A stretch of 64,000 bases of DNA, taken from contig JACEFZ010025058.1 in NCBI GenBank assembly GCA_014155875.1, positions 3,145,001 to 3,209,000 on the forward strand, in the 5' to 3' direction. The notes beneath the pieces are model-generated. The model had not been told where the DNA came from, searched no databases, and was given only the letters and a program-made list of their open reading frames with translations. Positions within the stretch are counted from its first letter, which is position 1; every line of letters begins with the position of its first letter. Source of the stretch: Cepaea nemoralis (lineage: Eukaryota > Mollusca > Gastropoda > Stylommatophora > Helicidae). Of this stretch, positions 34,752-49,547 are shown piece by piece. The position numbers and the translations under genes are program-made.

Positions 34752-37700
34752 TTACCAGTTATCAGTTATCAGTTGGGGTATCTTCATTACACTCCGGACA
34801 GGTCCATAAGTGCTCAGATCCTCCCCCAACATATGCATCAGTGTTCGGTGGCTGATAGTGCCAGTTCTGTGTTGGTTGACGAGGCACCTCGTTTTCCCGA
34901 TATACTACTCGTGTCTGGCCGTGCCAATTCTTACTGTCTGTCATTCTGGACAGCAATGTGGATTCACTGTCAAAGTCCTCTGTTCTCGACATCCCTTTAA
35001 GGATACTAATAACATCGGCGCGATCCATGGGCTGGCCCTCTACAGTGGGTGCAGAGCCAGCCAGTTTATCAGCGCGTTCATTTCCCTTGTTTCCCGCATG
35101 TCCCGGGATGACGAAAAAGGTGACCTTACGGACAACGGACTTCCGCAGCGAATCAGTCCAATGAATCACTTAGTATACACACGGTGGTATAATGCTGTGA
35201 TTCTAGCCAATATGAAAGCCTGTGTTACTGCCATCATCTCCATCGTCATGCTGCTCGTGGTCATAGAATGGATTCTTGAACGGTTCGGCCCGCTGAACGG
35301 GCTGTAAATACCCATGCACTTCTCTGCTGCTTTACAACAGATCCATCTGTATAGATGAGCACTTCGGGGCTATCTGAGTGTTCATAGATGAGCGCCTTGA
35401 TCTCTGAATTGACAGCTGCAGAGTTCTGCTCTCTGCACCGTCTGTCGAGTGTGATAATGCAGGAGAAAGTGCACTTAAAAGCTGGAGGCACCGGCACCCA
35501 TTCCTTGCCGGGGTTGATACTGGTAAGACTGCAGACCTGTCTGACGACATCTTCCGCCCGACCCATCTATGATTTGACCCTCTTTAGCCTGTCACCCTTT
35601 TATCTGAATATAGCTTCATGCAGAGGGTGCCGCTCATCTGCACTTATTTTCAAGTATGCACGAGCTCTCCAGATCTTGCTCCTGTGGTTCATTGTCGGGA
35701 AGTCAAGGAGGTATCTCATTGCTACACAGCTGGCGTCTTTCGTGCACCCCAAAATGATGCGCATGGCTTCGTTTTGTACCTTTTCAAGTCTTCCCTTCTG
35801 TGTAGGGCTGACAGTGAGGGTGACCAGAGCATACTAGATGGGTGAAAGCACCAGTCCTTGGAACAGAAGTATTTGCAGTCTTTGCTCGATATTGTCAGTC
35901 GCCATGACTCTGATTGCTGACAAACCTTTTCGAGCTTTTGTTATGATATAATTGACATGATCTCTGAAAGACAGGCTACTATCAAGCTTCACGCGAAGAT
36001 ATGTCATCGACTGGGTTCTACTCAAAATGCTCCCATCCATTCTTACTGCCGGCAGGTCTGTGTTCACAGTATGGTTGTTTATGGAGAACTTTGCAGGGTT
36101 GACAAGGGCACTGGCATCAGCACACTATGAGGAAAATCGATCTAGTTCGCCTTGCATATAATTGGAAACTGCCTGTCTATCTCGACCCTGTCGATACACG
36201 AGAATGTCGTCAGCAAATAAGTCCGACCCCTCCCGTCCAACTGTTGGTCAGTGATCGGCACCGTATACACCTTGAATAGTACTGGTGACAGTGGTGAACC
36301 CTGCGGCAATCCTGGACATATCGTTGTCGGCTCAGAAGACCAACTCCCACATCTTAGCACCACCTTCCTTTGGAGCAGGACTGTAGCTATCCATCGTACA
36401 AGGTGAGGGTACACTTTCAGTCTGAGGAGGGTTTGCATCAAGTGCTCTAAGGATACTCTATTATATGCGTCCTCTAAGTCTATGGCAGCCGCACATGTCT
36501 CTTCTCTGACCTGAAATCCTTCGTAAACATCTCGAGCAAAGACTGCCGCATTCAGCCATGACTCTTTGTTACCTCTGTATCCTCCAAGTGTGGGCGGGAA
36601 GCAGCCGAGCTGTTCAAAGTCAAAAGCAAGTCTGTGTGCTACAATTTTCTCCAGTAGCTTGCCAGCAGTGTTCTGCATCGTAATGATTCTGTAGCCGCTT
36701 ATCTTGGAATGGTCTTTGTTCAGTTTTGGCAGCGGCAGCAAGTAACTGTGTAGCCATTACTTTTTGATCTGACCACTCTGGATACTGGTGTTGAATTCTC
36801 TGGTCAGTTCTTCCGTGACATCATCTGACATCACCAGTAGGTCACCATATCGGATGCCGTCTGGGCCAGGGGCGGTGTTAGGTGATTTCTTGAGCGTCGC
36901 ACGTATTGTCTCAGCTGTGATTATGCATTCTTCGTCTTTCCCGACAGCCTCGCACAACTGAGAGAGTGTCGTTGTGGTTCTCTGTCTGGCGGGCTCGTCT
37001 TTTTGGTCAGTCTGCTCTGTGTAGCGTGCAAGAAGGGCCTTACCTTTACCCAGCCATGCATTTTCGACCTCTCCATTCCACCATGGTGGCTGCAACCATC
37101 TTTCTTGTCTCCTGCGGGAGGAAGTTTGTTTTCTTCTTCTGATCTTGCTTATGGCGTCTTGACTAGTGTTGCCATACGGGAAGGCATTTGTCATGTTTCC
37201 TTGACTTCTAGTCCTGTCTTTCTCGATCAGGATGACACAAGGGTAGTGGTCACTGTCGTGGTATCCCAGTGTGCCCCACCGGCACATTGGTGCGATGGTG
37301 GGAGACACCAGGGCCAAGTCAATGACGCTGTCAGAATCACCTGGTCGAGTGGCCATTCTAGTGACCTTCCCATCATTCAGACAGACCAGCGCAGCAGATG
37401 CCCGGGCGTCCTCCAGATCTTCTCCCTGTCTATTGATTATGCTATTCCCCCATTAACTGCTTCTGGCATTGAAATCCCCACGGTAGATGATATGCCTTTC
37501 ATCCATATCGAACAAACTCTGCCATTGTCGCTCGTCGGCCTCCCATTACGCGCATAATCGTTCACGATTACAAGCTGCACTGGCGTCATTATTCTTAATG
37601 CCTGCGCTTGCAATGCATCACTGTTCCAGGCAGACATATCGATCTCAGACACCAGTATGTTTTCGCGGACCAGAATGGCCTTTCCGAGGTGCCGCCTGTT

Positions 37701-38129
37701 AAAGAAGCCCTGAAACCCCGCGACATTGACTGTTCCGTCGCCGAGCTGTGTTTCTTGTAAGACTACAATATCGTTTCCGTAGAGTAGTTTTTCAAGAATG
37801 GGTCGGCGTTGACTAAATGATGTACAGTTCCAGTACAGTACTCGAACGTGTCCAATGCCTAATCTGTCACATTTTAACCGCGTTCTGCGTGCGCCTGTTC
37901 TCTTACCACGATGTGTCCTTGCTGGTCGTCGACTGGTCGTCGTGTTTGGCTTCTGTATCGAAACCGGGCGCCGATGATATGCCGAAGGGAGTCCGGGCTT
38001 GCGTGCATGAACTCCGTTGCACGGTCCGAAGTCTATTCCACCTCGAAAAGCACACTTAAACTACAAACATTCAGCAAAATCACGTTCCATTCTATGGGAC
38101 GAAAAAATGTCCCGCCATCTTGCTCCAAG
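34752..38129 (-). mobile_element. I-clade (Nimbus-like) LINE G, nearly complete EN-RT-RNase H, inserted in LINE D
   Basis: Minus strand, 3.4 kb. The 5' end at about 38129 reads cttggagcaagatggcggg. The coding content runs endonuclease, RT, RNase H and CPEC end, and the 3' end has an (AACTGAT)-type tail at 34752-34775. Removing it rejoins LINE D (…LILS to AETSKNIPTSAKRQ). I could not find a clear target duplication. Confidence 0.8.
34762..37900 (-). pseudogene. LINE G polyprotein: AP endonuclease, RT, RNase H (frameshifted)
   Basis: From the 5' side: RTRLKCDRLGIGHVRVLYWN and VVLQETQLGDG (endonuclease Asn and Glu motifs), MATRPGDSDSVIDLALVSP and YHDSDHYPC (endonuclease C-terminal His motif). 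RT: NTAPGPDGIRYGDLL, ISGYRIITMQNTAGKLLEKI, AAAIDLEDAYNRVSLEHL, PGLPQGSPLSPVLFKVYT, and FADDILVYRQGRDRQ in a shifted frame at about 36190-36225. Linker: KVQNEAMRIILGCTKDA and GKEWVPVP. RNase H: IYTDGSVVKQQRSAW, VIPGHAGNKGNERADKLAGS. The end is LWTCPECNED, with the Cys pair typical of this group. Multiple frameshifts make it inactive. Confidence 0.87.
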
Positions 38130-38278
38130 CTGAAACATCCAAAAATATACCCACGTCCGCAAAACGACAGATAATAAACAGCATTTTCACACTAATCCAA
38201 TGCTACCAATCTCAAACTTGGACATTATCCAAATCAAACCTTTGCAAAATCAACCCATGTGAGACGAGATGCCTGAGA
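38130..38278 (+). pseudogene. LINE D, C-terminal piece beyond LINE G
   Basis: AKRQIINSIFTLIQCYQSQT, WTLSKSNLCKINPCETRCLR. It continues the 34548-34751 segment. It is cut at about 38278, where a 23-base match to the (CAAG)n SINE (gacactctccgacttcggag..) starts. Confidence 0.75.
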
Positions 38279-38306
38279 CACTCTCCGACTTCGGAGGAAC
38301 TTACAT

Positions 38307-39790
38307 TCAATGATAGTGACTTATTGCATAAGACACTTTCATTTTCTTAAATCCAGCTTTTGCTTGCCCTATTCTGCTCTTAATCTCTGTTCTGCACTTT
38401 CCGTCTGATGTTATAAATGCCCCTATGAATGTAAAATTATCCACTTGGTTAAGAATGTTCTCTTCTATATCCATTTCACATTTTGGTGTCACATTTTTTT
38501 CTTTGATATCACCATTGTTACTGTTTTCTTGATATTCAAGGAGAGTCTTTTCTTTGCACTCTCCGTTACATTTTTTTTTTAAATTGTTGCATATCCCTTA
38601 CAGGACGTTGCAGTCAACACCAGCATTTTTCAGCTGTTGTTGGTGTTCTTGGCAAGATTATGCTAAGTAGTTTGCCATTGCTTTCTGAGCGACCAGCTCA
38701 CATACCTCTTAAGTAATCTATGCGACGCGATCCGCTGCCGAATCTCGCGAAGCTGTGTTCCTCTCGTGGACATACGGGATTACGGAGAAAGTCGTTAACA
38801 CCTTCGCCAGGGAGGAGTAAACGACTTTGCTTTATTTGTTCATAATTGCCCTCTGTATTCCCCGTTGTTATTGCTGCTACTTAGTTCCAGTTAATATGTT
38901 TTATTTTTCTGAGATCTTTCCCATCAATGTTGATATCTTCCAACATTTTAATTAGTTCATCACGTTTTACGTTGTCAAATGCCTTGGTATAATCTATGAG
39001 GCATAAATATATGCCTTTCTGTGTCTCTATTTATCTTTCTATTAGTGTTCGTAATGTATATATTGTATTGTTTGTACATTTCTTTCCACAAATCTATATT
39101 GTTCTTCACCAATTTTGACTTTGATTTTCTTTCTTGTTCTTCTCATTATAATTCTTAGCAGAAGCTTAGTGACATGATTTATGAGATTAATTATACTAAA
39201 GTTTGTTGCATTCAATCGCTCGTGGTCTTTTTGGTATTGCTATAAATACATATTTCAACATATCACTTGGCAAATATCCACTGCTGTAAATATCATTTAA
39301 CATTTTGGTTAATATATCTACTCCAAATTCTCCCAGTACTTCTAATTCTTCTATTGTGACTCCATCAGCCCAGGTGTTTTTTTTTTCTTTATTCATATTT
39401 TGACAGCGTCAGCGACTTCTTCTTTTAGAATAGGTGGACCTTTTAAGTTACTTTCTTCTGTTAATTCTTCCCTTTCTCTATCATATCTTATATACTAACT
39501 CCACCTCTTCACTATAGCTTATTTCGCCAATAATAATAATATATTTCCTGTGTTTTTATTTCAAACATTTTGTATTTACTATTATTTTTCTTCCTGTGAG
39601 CTCATTGACTTTCTTGTGCCTTAACCCATTTATCTCTTATTTCTTTATTTATCTTATCATACTCTTGTTTGTCACTTTTATTCTGTTTTCTTTTGTCCAT
39701 CAGCCTTATATTTCTTTAGTCAATAATTCTTCCCGTAGCTGTTTGGCTTCTCTCAGATAGTATTTCGTTGCCTGTTTAATGGAGTCCCTT
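38307..39790 (-). pseudogene. LINE E reverse transcriptase relic, interrupted by a SINE
   Basis: Minus strand. From about 39790: basic N-terminal spacer, then NLKGPPILKEEVADAVK, WADGVTIEELEVLGEFGVDI, NDIYSSGYLPSDML, VFIAIPKRPRA, then KLLLRIIM-like and CLIDYTKAFDNVKRDELI (RT catalytic Asp) and DGKDLRKIKHINWN. The SINE at about 38575-38822 follows. Beyond it come VTPKCEMDIEENILNQVDNF and FIGAFITSDGKCRTEIKSRI. The RT segment with the YADD box is missing. Several stops. This is the LINE group whose tails end IPWT...GHVMR. Confidence 0.78.
38575..38822 (-). mobile_element. tRNA-derived SINE, copy 1
   Basis: Minus strand. It has an A-box-like ctggcgaaggtgttaacgac near the 5' end, the B-box region degraded, and a core gcaatggcaaactacttagc then cttgccaagaacacc, followed by gctggtgttgactgcaac and a poly-A-rich end. 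It aligns throughout with copy 2 at 40859-41106. No clear target duplication. It sits inside LINE E. Confidence 0.72.
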
Positions 39791-39970
39791 CTACACAACT
39801 ACATTCACTATCACTGCTGCCGCTACAATCACCACAACTACATGAACTATTACAAATCTTTCTAACATCACCACAGTTGCATTCACTTTCCCAACTGCCA
39901 CTACTATCTCCACGGCCACATTCACTATTACCACAGCCACTACCATCACCATTACTATTGTCGTTAAACA
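39790..39970. repeat. Cryptic triplet-rich CCACTAC-type repeat
   Basis: Loose alternation of ccac, acta and cattcact words. The Cys/Ser/Gly-rich frame on the minus strand is produced by it. Confidence 0.5.
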
Positions 39971-40326
39971 TAATCAAGGCAGAAACTGTAAAACCTAAGA
40001 CCAATCAGCGACGTTAAATGCCAATTGATTCTTTGCAGTGTCTCAAGCCTGCTGAGTTCTTCTAAACAAGTACAGTCTACCGAAGAAGACACTTATAAGC
40101 TCTTGCCACAACCTACACAGGATAGATTCTCGAATCTAGGTATTTATTGCCAGTCTATCTTCCCTTACGCCCCTGTGACTGCTACACTAAATCCACACCG
40201 GATTTCTTCGCCGGCCCGTTCATTTCTAAACAACCAGTCTGAATTAGGAGGATTGTCACCAAGATTTGCTCCCTGAGCCGTACTCTTACCTAGTCCGACC
40301 CTCAGGCTAAAGAATTATTAGACACA

Positions 40327-40823
40327 AAGGTTCTCAGCCTACTATTTTTCGTTTCCACTGTGGAGTCCCCGGAAACGACAGAGCTGATCGATTGGCTAAG
40401 GAAGGAGCAAAAGAAGAACAACCTGATGTACCTATTACATACCACCAAAAGAAAAGAATGATCAAATCAATCAGAAAGCCACCCAACCGTACTCAAGACG
40501 ACTACCACGTTATGGACAGACCAGAACAGGTCATTCTTCTGCGCCTCAGAACAGGACACAATAGATTACGCAACCACTTGTATACAAACTTCAAGATTGG
40601 TGACTCAGCCATGTGCACATGTGGTTTGGCGTCGCAGACAGCAGAGCACATACTCCAGGATTGCCCAAACTACAACATATCCAGGCGAACCTTCTGGCCT
40701 AGAGAGACAACAGTGGAAGATAAACTCTATGGACCGCTGAATGAACTAAAAAAGACTGTTAGATTCATACAAGAGACAACATTGCAGTTATAAACATATT
40801 TCAGGCGAACGAAAGAAGAAGAA
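40327..40823 (+). pseudogene. LINE C-terminal part with RNase H end
   Basis: Plus strand: FHCGVPGNDRADRLAKEGAK (RNase H C-terminal His and Asp), then the conserved tail EQVILLRLRTGHNRLRNHLY, CTCGLASQTAEHILQDCPNY and KLYGPLNELKKTVRFIQETT, with stop at 40791-40793 and a short GAA-rich tail to 40823. The C-terminal 133 codons are intact. No RT upstream; 40025-40326 has only unrecognised frames. Confidence 0.78.
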
Positions 40824-40858
40824 GTTTCCCGCCCAATCGGCATGACATAGTGTGCATA

Positions 40859-41106
40859 TTTTTTTCCCGCGTGTCCATCCTGTTTCAGGATATTGCGGTC
40901 AACACCAGCATCTTTCAACTGTATGTTGATTCCTAGGCTAGATTACGCTCATCAGCACGCCACGACTTTCTGAGCGACCGGCTCCATACTCTCGTAAGAC
41001 ACTGGCGCGACTCGAACCACTTCTAATTCTCGTGCGCTCACGTCAACCACGAGAGTATTCTGGATTAACGGAGAAACCTGCTAACTCCTCGGCCAGGGAG
41101 CTGGCT
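40859..41106 (-). mobile_element. tRNA-derived SINE, copy 2, with 12-bp target duplication
   Basis: Minus strand, 248 bp, flanked by exact atagtgtgcata (40847-40858; 41107-41118). The 5' head agccagctccctggccgagg then agttagcagg resembles a tRNA A box; ggttcgagtcgcgcc is a B box about 85 bp on, the spacing of a class-II (Leu/Ser-like) tRNA with a long variable arm. The core and an A-rich tail follow (40859-40868 on the plus strand is T-rich). Confidence 0.85.
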
Positions 41107-41198
41107 ATAGTGTGCATAAGGGTTTTAATTTTCTACTGCCTGGCATGTGTCCTAATATTTTATTCCCTGTGGTGTCTTCTATAAGTGACATTCACTTT

Positions 41199-41200
41199 CT

Positions 41201-41275
<75 letters not shown>

Positions 41276-41300
41276 CTCTCACACACACTCTCTCTCTCAC
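41199..41300. repeat. (TC)n microsatellite
   Basis: About 32 pure dinucleotides, then TTTC and CACACTC variants. Confidence 0.93.
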
Positions 41301-41394
41301 TCTGTCTTTATGTGTGTATGTATGTGCGTTTGTGTGTATGATTTCACTGGCAACGTGACGGTAAGGCCATATTAAGTTTTGACGAATTACAATT

Positions 41395-41745
41395 TAGTAA
41401 AAGATATTGCGAATTCCTTGGACTGCTAAAGTAACTAACGACGAATGCCTTAAAGAGGCTGGCGAAACTAGAAAATTATATATAACAATAAGAAAGAGAC
41501 AAACAGCTTTTTTTGGTCATGTGATGAGAAGAGAGGCGCTGGAGAACATCGTGACTACTGGAAAGATCGAGGGAAAGAGAGTCAGAGACAGACCACGATA
41601 AATGATGCTGGATGGATTGCGACGGTGGCATGGAGGAATATCAATGACAGAGTTGATAAAAAAAAAAAACCACTAAGGACATAGATCTGTGGAAAGTCAT
41701 GAACGCCTGTGGCAGTCGGCATGGCACTTGATGATGGTGAAAAGA
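41395..41745 (+). pseudogene. LINE C-terminal relic of the IPWT...GHVMR type, third copy
   Basis: RIPWTAKVTNDECLKEAGET, RKRQTAFFGHVMRREALENI, TTGKIEGKRVRDRPR, then degraded up to ggcatggcacttgatgatgg, the same closing phrase as at 7190-7205. Confidence 0.75.
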
Positions 41746-42036
41746 TATCTTACTACGATACAAAGATGTGTATAAGCTGGACATAATTAATACATATATT
41801 GATATGGCACCTTGAGATAAAGTCACCGCTGATCGCTTTGTATGGAAGGAAAAGATCAGAAATAGAATAAATACAAAGGAGACCATGACAGCAGATATGT
41901 CACACACCGAGCGTGTGAGACGCCAGATGGTACGCGATCAGTGAAATGACTATGTGTTCACAAGTATCCAATGTGAACGAACATTTACCGCGCAATTCAG
42001 TCTCTCCAGTCACATTCGCTAGCACTATGGGTTATA

Positions 42037-42146
<110 letters not shown>

Positions 42147-43095
42147 GCAGAAACATGTTTAAACTGGTACTTGAGTATCACAGCAATCGTTTTTGACTTA
42201 TGTTATTTTCCCTCTTTACAAGGCTAATTCATAAATCACACGTCATCTATTGACATACGGCAGAATTCATGTGTGTTGTCCTGGTTGTGTCAGTGTGTAA
42301 TTTGGTCACATGTCGTACTGCAGAGCTCAACGTATAATGTTTAGAGTACTGATTAACAGATTACTGTTGTCGTCACTGCTTCGTTTGGTGACGAGAGTTA
42401 GGTTTCCATTGTGTGGTGACTTTCACTATGTACTTACAATTTGATAGATTTTTTATTACATTGGTTTTGTTCCCTGTATACATGTATATACTGTGTTCGC
42501 CAGGAATGAGGCGCTGGAATCTCTTGCCCCCGGGTAGATTGGGCCCGTTAGCTAATAAAGCGGCCGATCTAGGAGATGGAAAACTCCGATTATACACCCC
42601 TAAGTTTAAGGTGGACCGACGTGCCGAGGACTGAATGGCCACGGGTGAGTTGGTCGTGAACGTGGAACGTCTGGTATGCGGGCGGGGCGGCGCCAGGCGT
42701 ATGGACTCCTGAGGGACATCCCCTGCCCCTTCCCTAGTACGCAGGCAATGCTAGAGTGACCGTTTTTTTCCCCTGAAGTATCCAAAATTTGCTTATGGAG
42801 TTAATTAACCACGGGAATCGTCGCCGGAGCTATGGAGCACGTGCTCTGCGCTTGACACATCTTTCAGCGGCTAGCGAAGAGAGAGAGTGAGGAGGAGAAG
42901 GCGAGGTAATGGTGTGAGAAGAAGGCATAGAAATAGGAGGGCAGGCGCCAGGAGAACAAGACGAAAAGTGGAGAGACTAGGTTTCAACCATGTAAGAGTG
43001 GGATACTGGAACTGTCGTAGTGCCAGGCAGAGAGGTCCTGTATTGGAGAGGCTAATATATGATTTTGATGTCCTCATGCTCCAGGAGTTAAATAC

Positions 43096-45140
<2,045 letters not shown>

Positions 45141-48100
45141 GACACCTGGGTACGTCAGTTATATAAACCCCACTGGGCAGAAGAGACATGGGCAAGGTCT
45201 GCTGGTGAAGAAAGGAGTACAGCACGTGGCACTTGACTTGAGCCAGTGGAATCAAAGTGCAAGAGGGGTACATGTTATACAAATGGAGATTGGTGGCCTA
45301 AGTTGGAACATCATAAATGTATATGCCACAGTGGACTGTTTTGTCAGAAATGAACAATGGGGCTGGCTTAAGGAATCAGAGGACTTACCAGGTGATAGGC
45401 TACTCAAATGTGGAGACTTCAATGCGAGGAACAGAGATTGGGACAGTAGTGGAGAAAACCGACAAGGAACTGCACTTGCGGATGCCATGGTGGACTCCGA
45501 TGTGGTCTGCATAAATGATGGTAGGCCGACTAGAATGGCAATGAGGCCTGGCGATGCAGATACTGCTATTGATTTGGCACTTGTCTCCCAGTCATCAGTC
45601 CTTGATGTAAAGTGGACTGTTTTGAATGACCATGGGAGTGATCACATGCCATGCTCAGTTCTGGAAAGTTAAGGCTGGGAGAGCGCGCAAGACCTTCCGG
45701 TATGAGTGGACCGACAGCCTTCTTGGACGCCTCAGGCATGGGGCATGCAACAGGACTGTTAAAACTCCTTTTTTGCATCCCCCATGGTGGACCCCAGAAG
45801 TAGACAATGCGTGGAAAGCAAAGAGAGCTGCAGTGAAGCAGCTAAGGAAATTGCGACAGACACCCCGAAGCTCACGAGAGGAAGTGGACATAGCGGAAAA
45901 TGACAAGAAAGACAAGGTGGAGGTTTTCAAGCGATGTGCTGCAGAGGCCAAGAAAGTAAAATGTGAATGTTTTATGAAGGAGATTGGAGGTGATAAAACA
46001 CTGCATAAATTCTGGAAACTGCACAGACAAAAGCAAAGAAAAGATCGGCCTATGACAGTGGGAACAATTTATAAAGAGGATGGTGTACGCGTGACAACAG
46101 ACAAGTAGAAAGGGGTGGCGTTTCTTCAGAGATTTTTAGAGCAGACCAATCATAATGATGTGGACACCAGGGATGCATTTAGAGTGGAATTATCTGGCAC
46201 AATGGAGAATATGCCTTATGAAGACATCATACGGGTTGAAGATGTTAAACATATTTTGAAAAAGGCAAAAGACACGGCACCAGGGCCTGATGGTATCAGG
46301 TATGCCCACATGAAGGCTTTGAGCGATGTAGACCTGAAGGAGATGGCCGGCTGCTTTAATCAGAGCATTAGGACAGCATCAGTACCGCAGGATTGGTTGC
46401 ATAGCTATCTCATCCCTCTCCCAAAAACACTCAAGGATCATTCAAAGCTTGGCGGCTTTAGGATCATCACCCTTCAAAATACATTTGGGAAGGTTTTAGA
46501 GAAGATAGTCGCTGTTGAGCTGCAGGATTTTTTGGAAAGGGGGAAGCTTCTTCTAAGAGGCCTGGGGAGCTACAGGCCAGGAAAAGATACGTGGTCAAAT
46601 GCAGCCACCTTAGCCTTTGACGTTTATGAGGGGTTCCAGAGTAGACAGGAAACGATGGCGGCAGCGCTTGATCTCGAGGATGTGTACAATAGAGTTCGCT
46701 ATGATATTTTGATGACCGCGCTTATGGAGAAGGGGGTCAATCCCTGGTTGGTGAACTGGATAGCAGCCGTCCTGCATTCTCGTCGGGTTGCTCTCCGTCT
46801 GGGTGCATGGACCCCAGAGCCACATATTTTAACCCCGGGACTGCCACAGGGATCTGCAATCTCACCGGTGCTCTTTAATGTGTATACGAGCAAGATTGCA
46901 TACCTAGAAGCACCAGGGGTTGGAAGGATTCTAACATTTGCAGATGATATTCTTGCATACAGGCAGGGGAGAAATAGGGATCAAACAGCCCAGGAGCTAC
47001 AGGCGACAGTAGACAAAGTGATTGACTGGTGCACTGAAATGAGTGCTGTCATCCACCCGGAAAAGGCGGCTGTGTTGTGGTGCTCTCTGGATAACAGAAT
47101 TGTGAGAGATGATGCCCCATGCCTCGCGATAGATGGCAGCAGCGTCAACAGAGAGAACAAACTGAAGTATCTGGGAATCACATTTGACAGGAGTCTGTCC
47201 TTCAAGGACCATGTGGAGACGGTTGTGACAAGATCTCAAAAGGGACTCAATGCACTTAAAACTATGGCTGCAATGGACACAGAGCAGAGAATGCTCTTCA
47301 CACTATACCAGCACTTGATCCTCTCAGTGATTGATTATGGACTAGGACTGCTCACTGTCTCAAAGAGTCAGCTGGTGAAATTAGAGCGCATACAGAACGA
47401 AGCTATGCGGGTCATTCTGGGATGCACCAGAGATACTCCAGTAGTGTGTATGCGTTACATCCTTGGTCTGCCTACTTTGCTGGTAGGCACAAGGTGATGC
47501 AGGCGAAGGCATGCCTCAGAGAAGCTGCAGACATAGATCACCCGTTACATGAGGCGCTGGTCGTAGTTAAGGGTCAGAGACTGATAAGAGGGAAATCATG
47601 GATGGCTCAGGCGAAGGATACGATCAGACAGGTGTGCCCCTTGGAGAACATCAGGCGAGGAGAGGAGTGGGTCAGAGTGCCAGCCGAGCAGTCAGACTTG
47701 TGCAGAGTTATAATCACATTGAGCCGGGATTGCAGGGAGTGGCGAACAGGGGCCACAGAAGTGGAAATTCAGCAACTAATTCAGAATAATGCTCGCCCGG
47801 GTGATGTGATTATCTAGACGGATGGGTCGGTGTTGAGAGGTAGGATAAGTGCCTGGGGGTTCTTGGCAAAAGCTAATGGTCGGCATTTGGTGCAGGAGAG
47901 CCTGGCGTATGATAACACAACATCTAGCTTAAGAATGGAGGTGGAGGCGGTCAGTGCAGCTTTCCGCTGGATAGAGAACACGATACATACACACATTGTG
48001 ATTGTAACTGACTCAGAAAGCATGCTGAGGAGGGTGAGAACAGGCAAGCTTCGTGCAGAGTGGCTTGCTTCACTTTGGAGGTCACGGGTAGCAAACATCA

Positions 48101-48458
48101 CCTGGATCTTTTCTCCTGGGCATGCCGGTGTGCTGGGGAATGAACAGGCGGACAGATTGGCTGGCTTGGCAACACTTGGTGGAATATTGATGCATGACAA
48201 AACAGACGTGGTTGCGGCCTTGTGGGAGCACGTGTACACCTCGGAGAAGCAAATGGATCACCATAGTCTGTTAAGAATGAGGCAGCGAGGTGTGACGAGG
48301 GGATTTGGCCTCCGACGATCGACGCTCAGAGGAAAGGCGAGACGGACATATAATCAGATTGTTACTGGAACTATTAGTGTTGGAACTCTTCGCTGGCTGC
48401 TGAGGATGGGGACGTAGCGTTTATGGGAATGTCCCGAATGCTGTGATGTCGGTTCCTA

Positions 48459-48494
<36 letters not shown>

Positions 48495-48504
48495 CCTCTT
48501 TACA

Positions 48505-49547
48505 TCTCTATGTCTCTCTTTTAGACAATTATGACTAGCTTTCATGTTCTCTCTAATTATCACAGTAATTTTGTTTCTGGTTGCAGTACGCTTTCACTGT
48601 GGTATATGCACACAATTACAAACCTCCCTCTTTTTACGTAAGAATTGCTTGCTATCAGGAACTGTTAATATTCTGTAAATGTTGGATGTAATGTATAATT
48701 CATATGCTTAAAAATGCCCACTTTCATTTGCCACATTCTGTTCCCTTCCTCATTCTCCTCTGTATGCTGAACGAAATTTACGAAAAGCAAACATAGGTAT
48801 TTGCGTATTGCGATTATATCTTGTCAATACTAGTATACTGTCTCGTATTTCATTCTGTATCTTTTTCCCTACCCTAGCATGTTTAATTGTGTACGTACAT
48901 CTGATATGTACATATCTGTCAGACCTACATAATTACCTAAATATTAGATATATTAAATCCATGCATCTGCAAGATACGCGCCCGGTAATGCAGTGGATAC
49001 ATGTATGGAAAAATGGTATATTCATGTACTCGTGCTAGTGATAAGACGTGTGTGAAAGTGCACTTGTGTGACATTGAACAATTCTACTAGGATATATTTC
49101 TAGAATGCACTGACAGAACCCCGTATCTGAGAGCGCAATTTCGTGTCGGTAATACTTAAATATGCATAGCCTATATAACCGGGAAAGGTTGGCCAGATTA
49201 CAAGTGACAAAAGCTATGTATGGGTTAGATGTATTCTTGTCCTCTTTAGACTGCCTCGGTTTGTTATTTTCCCTCCCCCGCAGGCTCATTTAAGCAGTAA
49301 TACGTTAGCAATTTTAACAGCTCAATGTTCATTGTTAAACATGACTTGAAGTAGAACGACAAAACAATTACATTTATTTCTCCTCTGGCTGCTGTCTGCT
49401 TGAGAATGCCAGTGGCATGTACGGTTTTACACGGCCATCAGGTATGATCCAGTTTCCTTGCATTTGCAACAGTACAAGCATCATTTGATTGGTCAAATCC
49501 TTGTGTCCTTGACCGCCCCCAAATATGGAAAATCTTGTCGTGTATAC
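48505..49547. other. No recognisable feature
   Basis: AT-rich sequence between the LINE H target duplication and the hAT terminus. Short frames only. Confidence 0.5.

Noticed and set aside
45155..45204. Long host-gene exon at the LINE H endonuclease restart
   Set aside because: The frame continues LINE endonuclease motifs (DFNAR, SDHMP) and lies between its TSDs.
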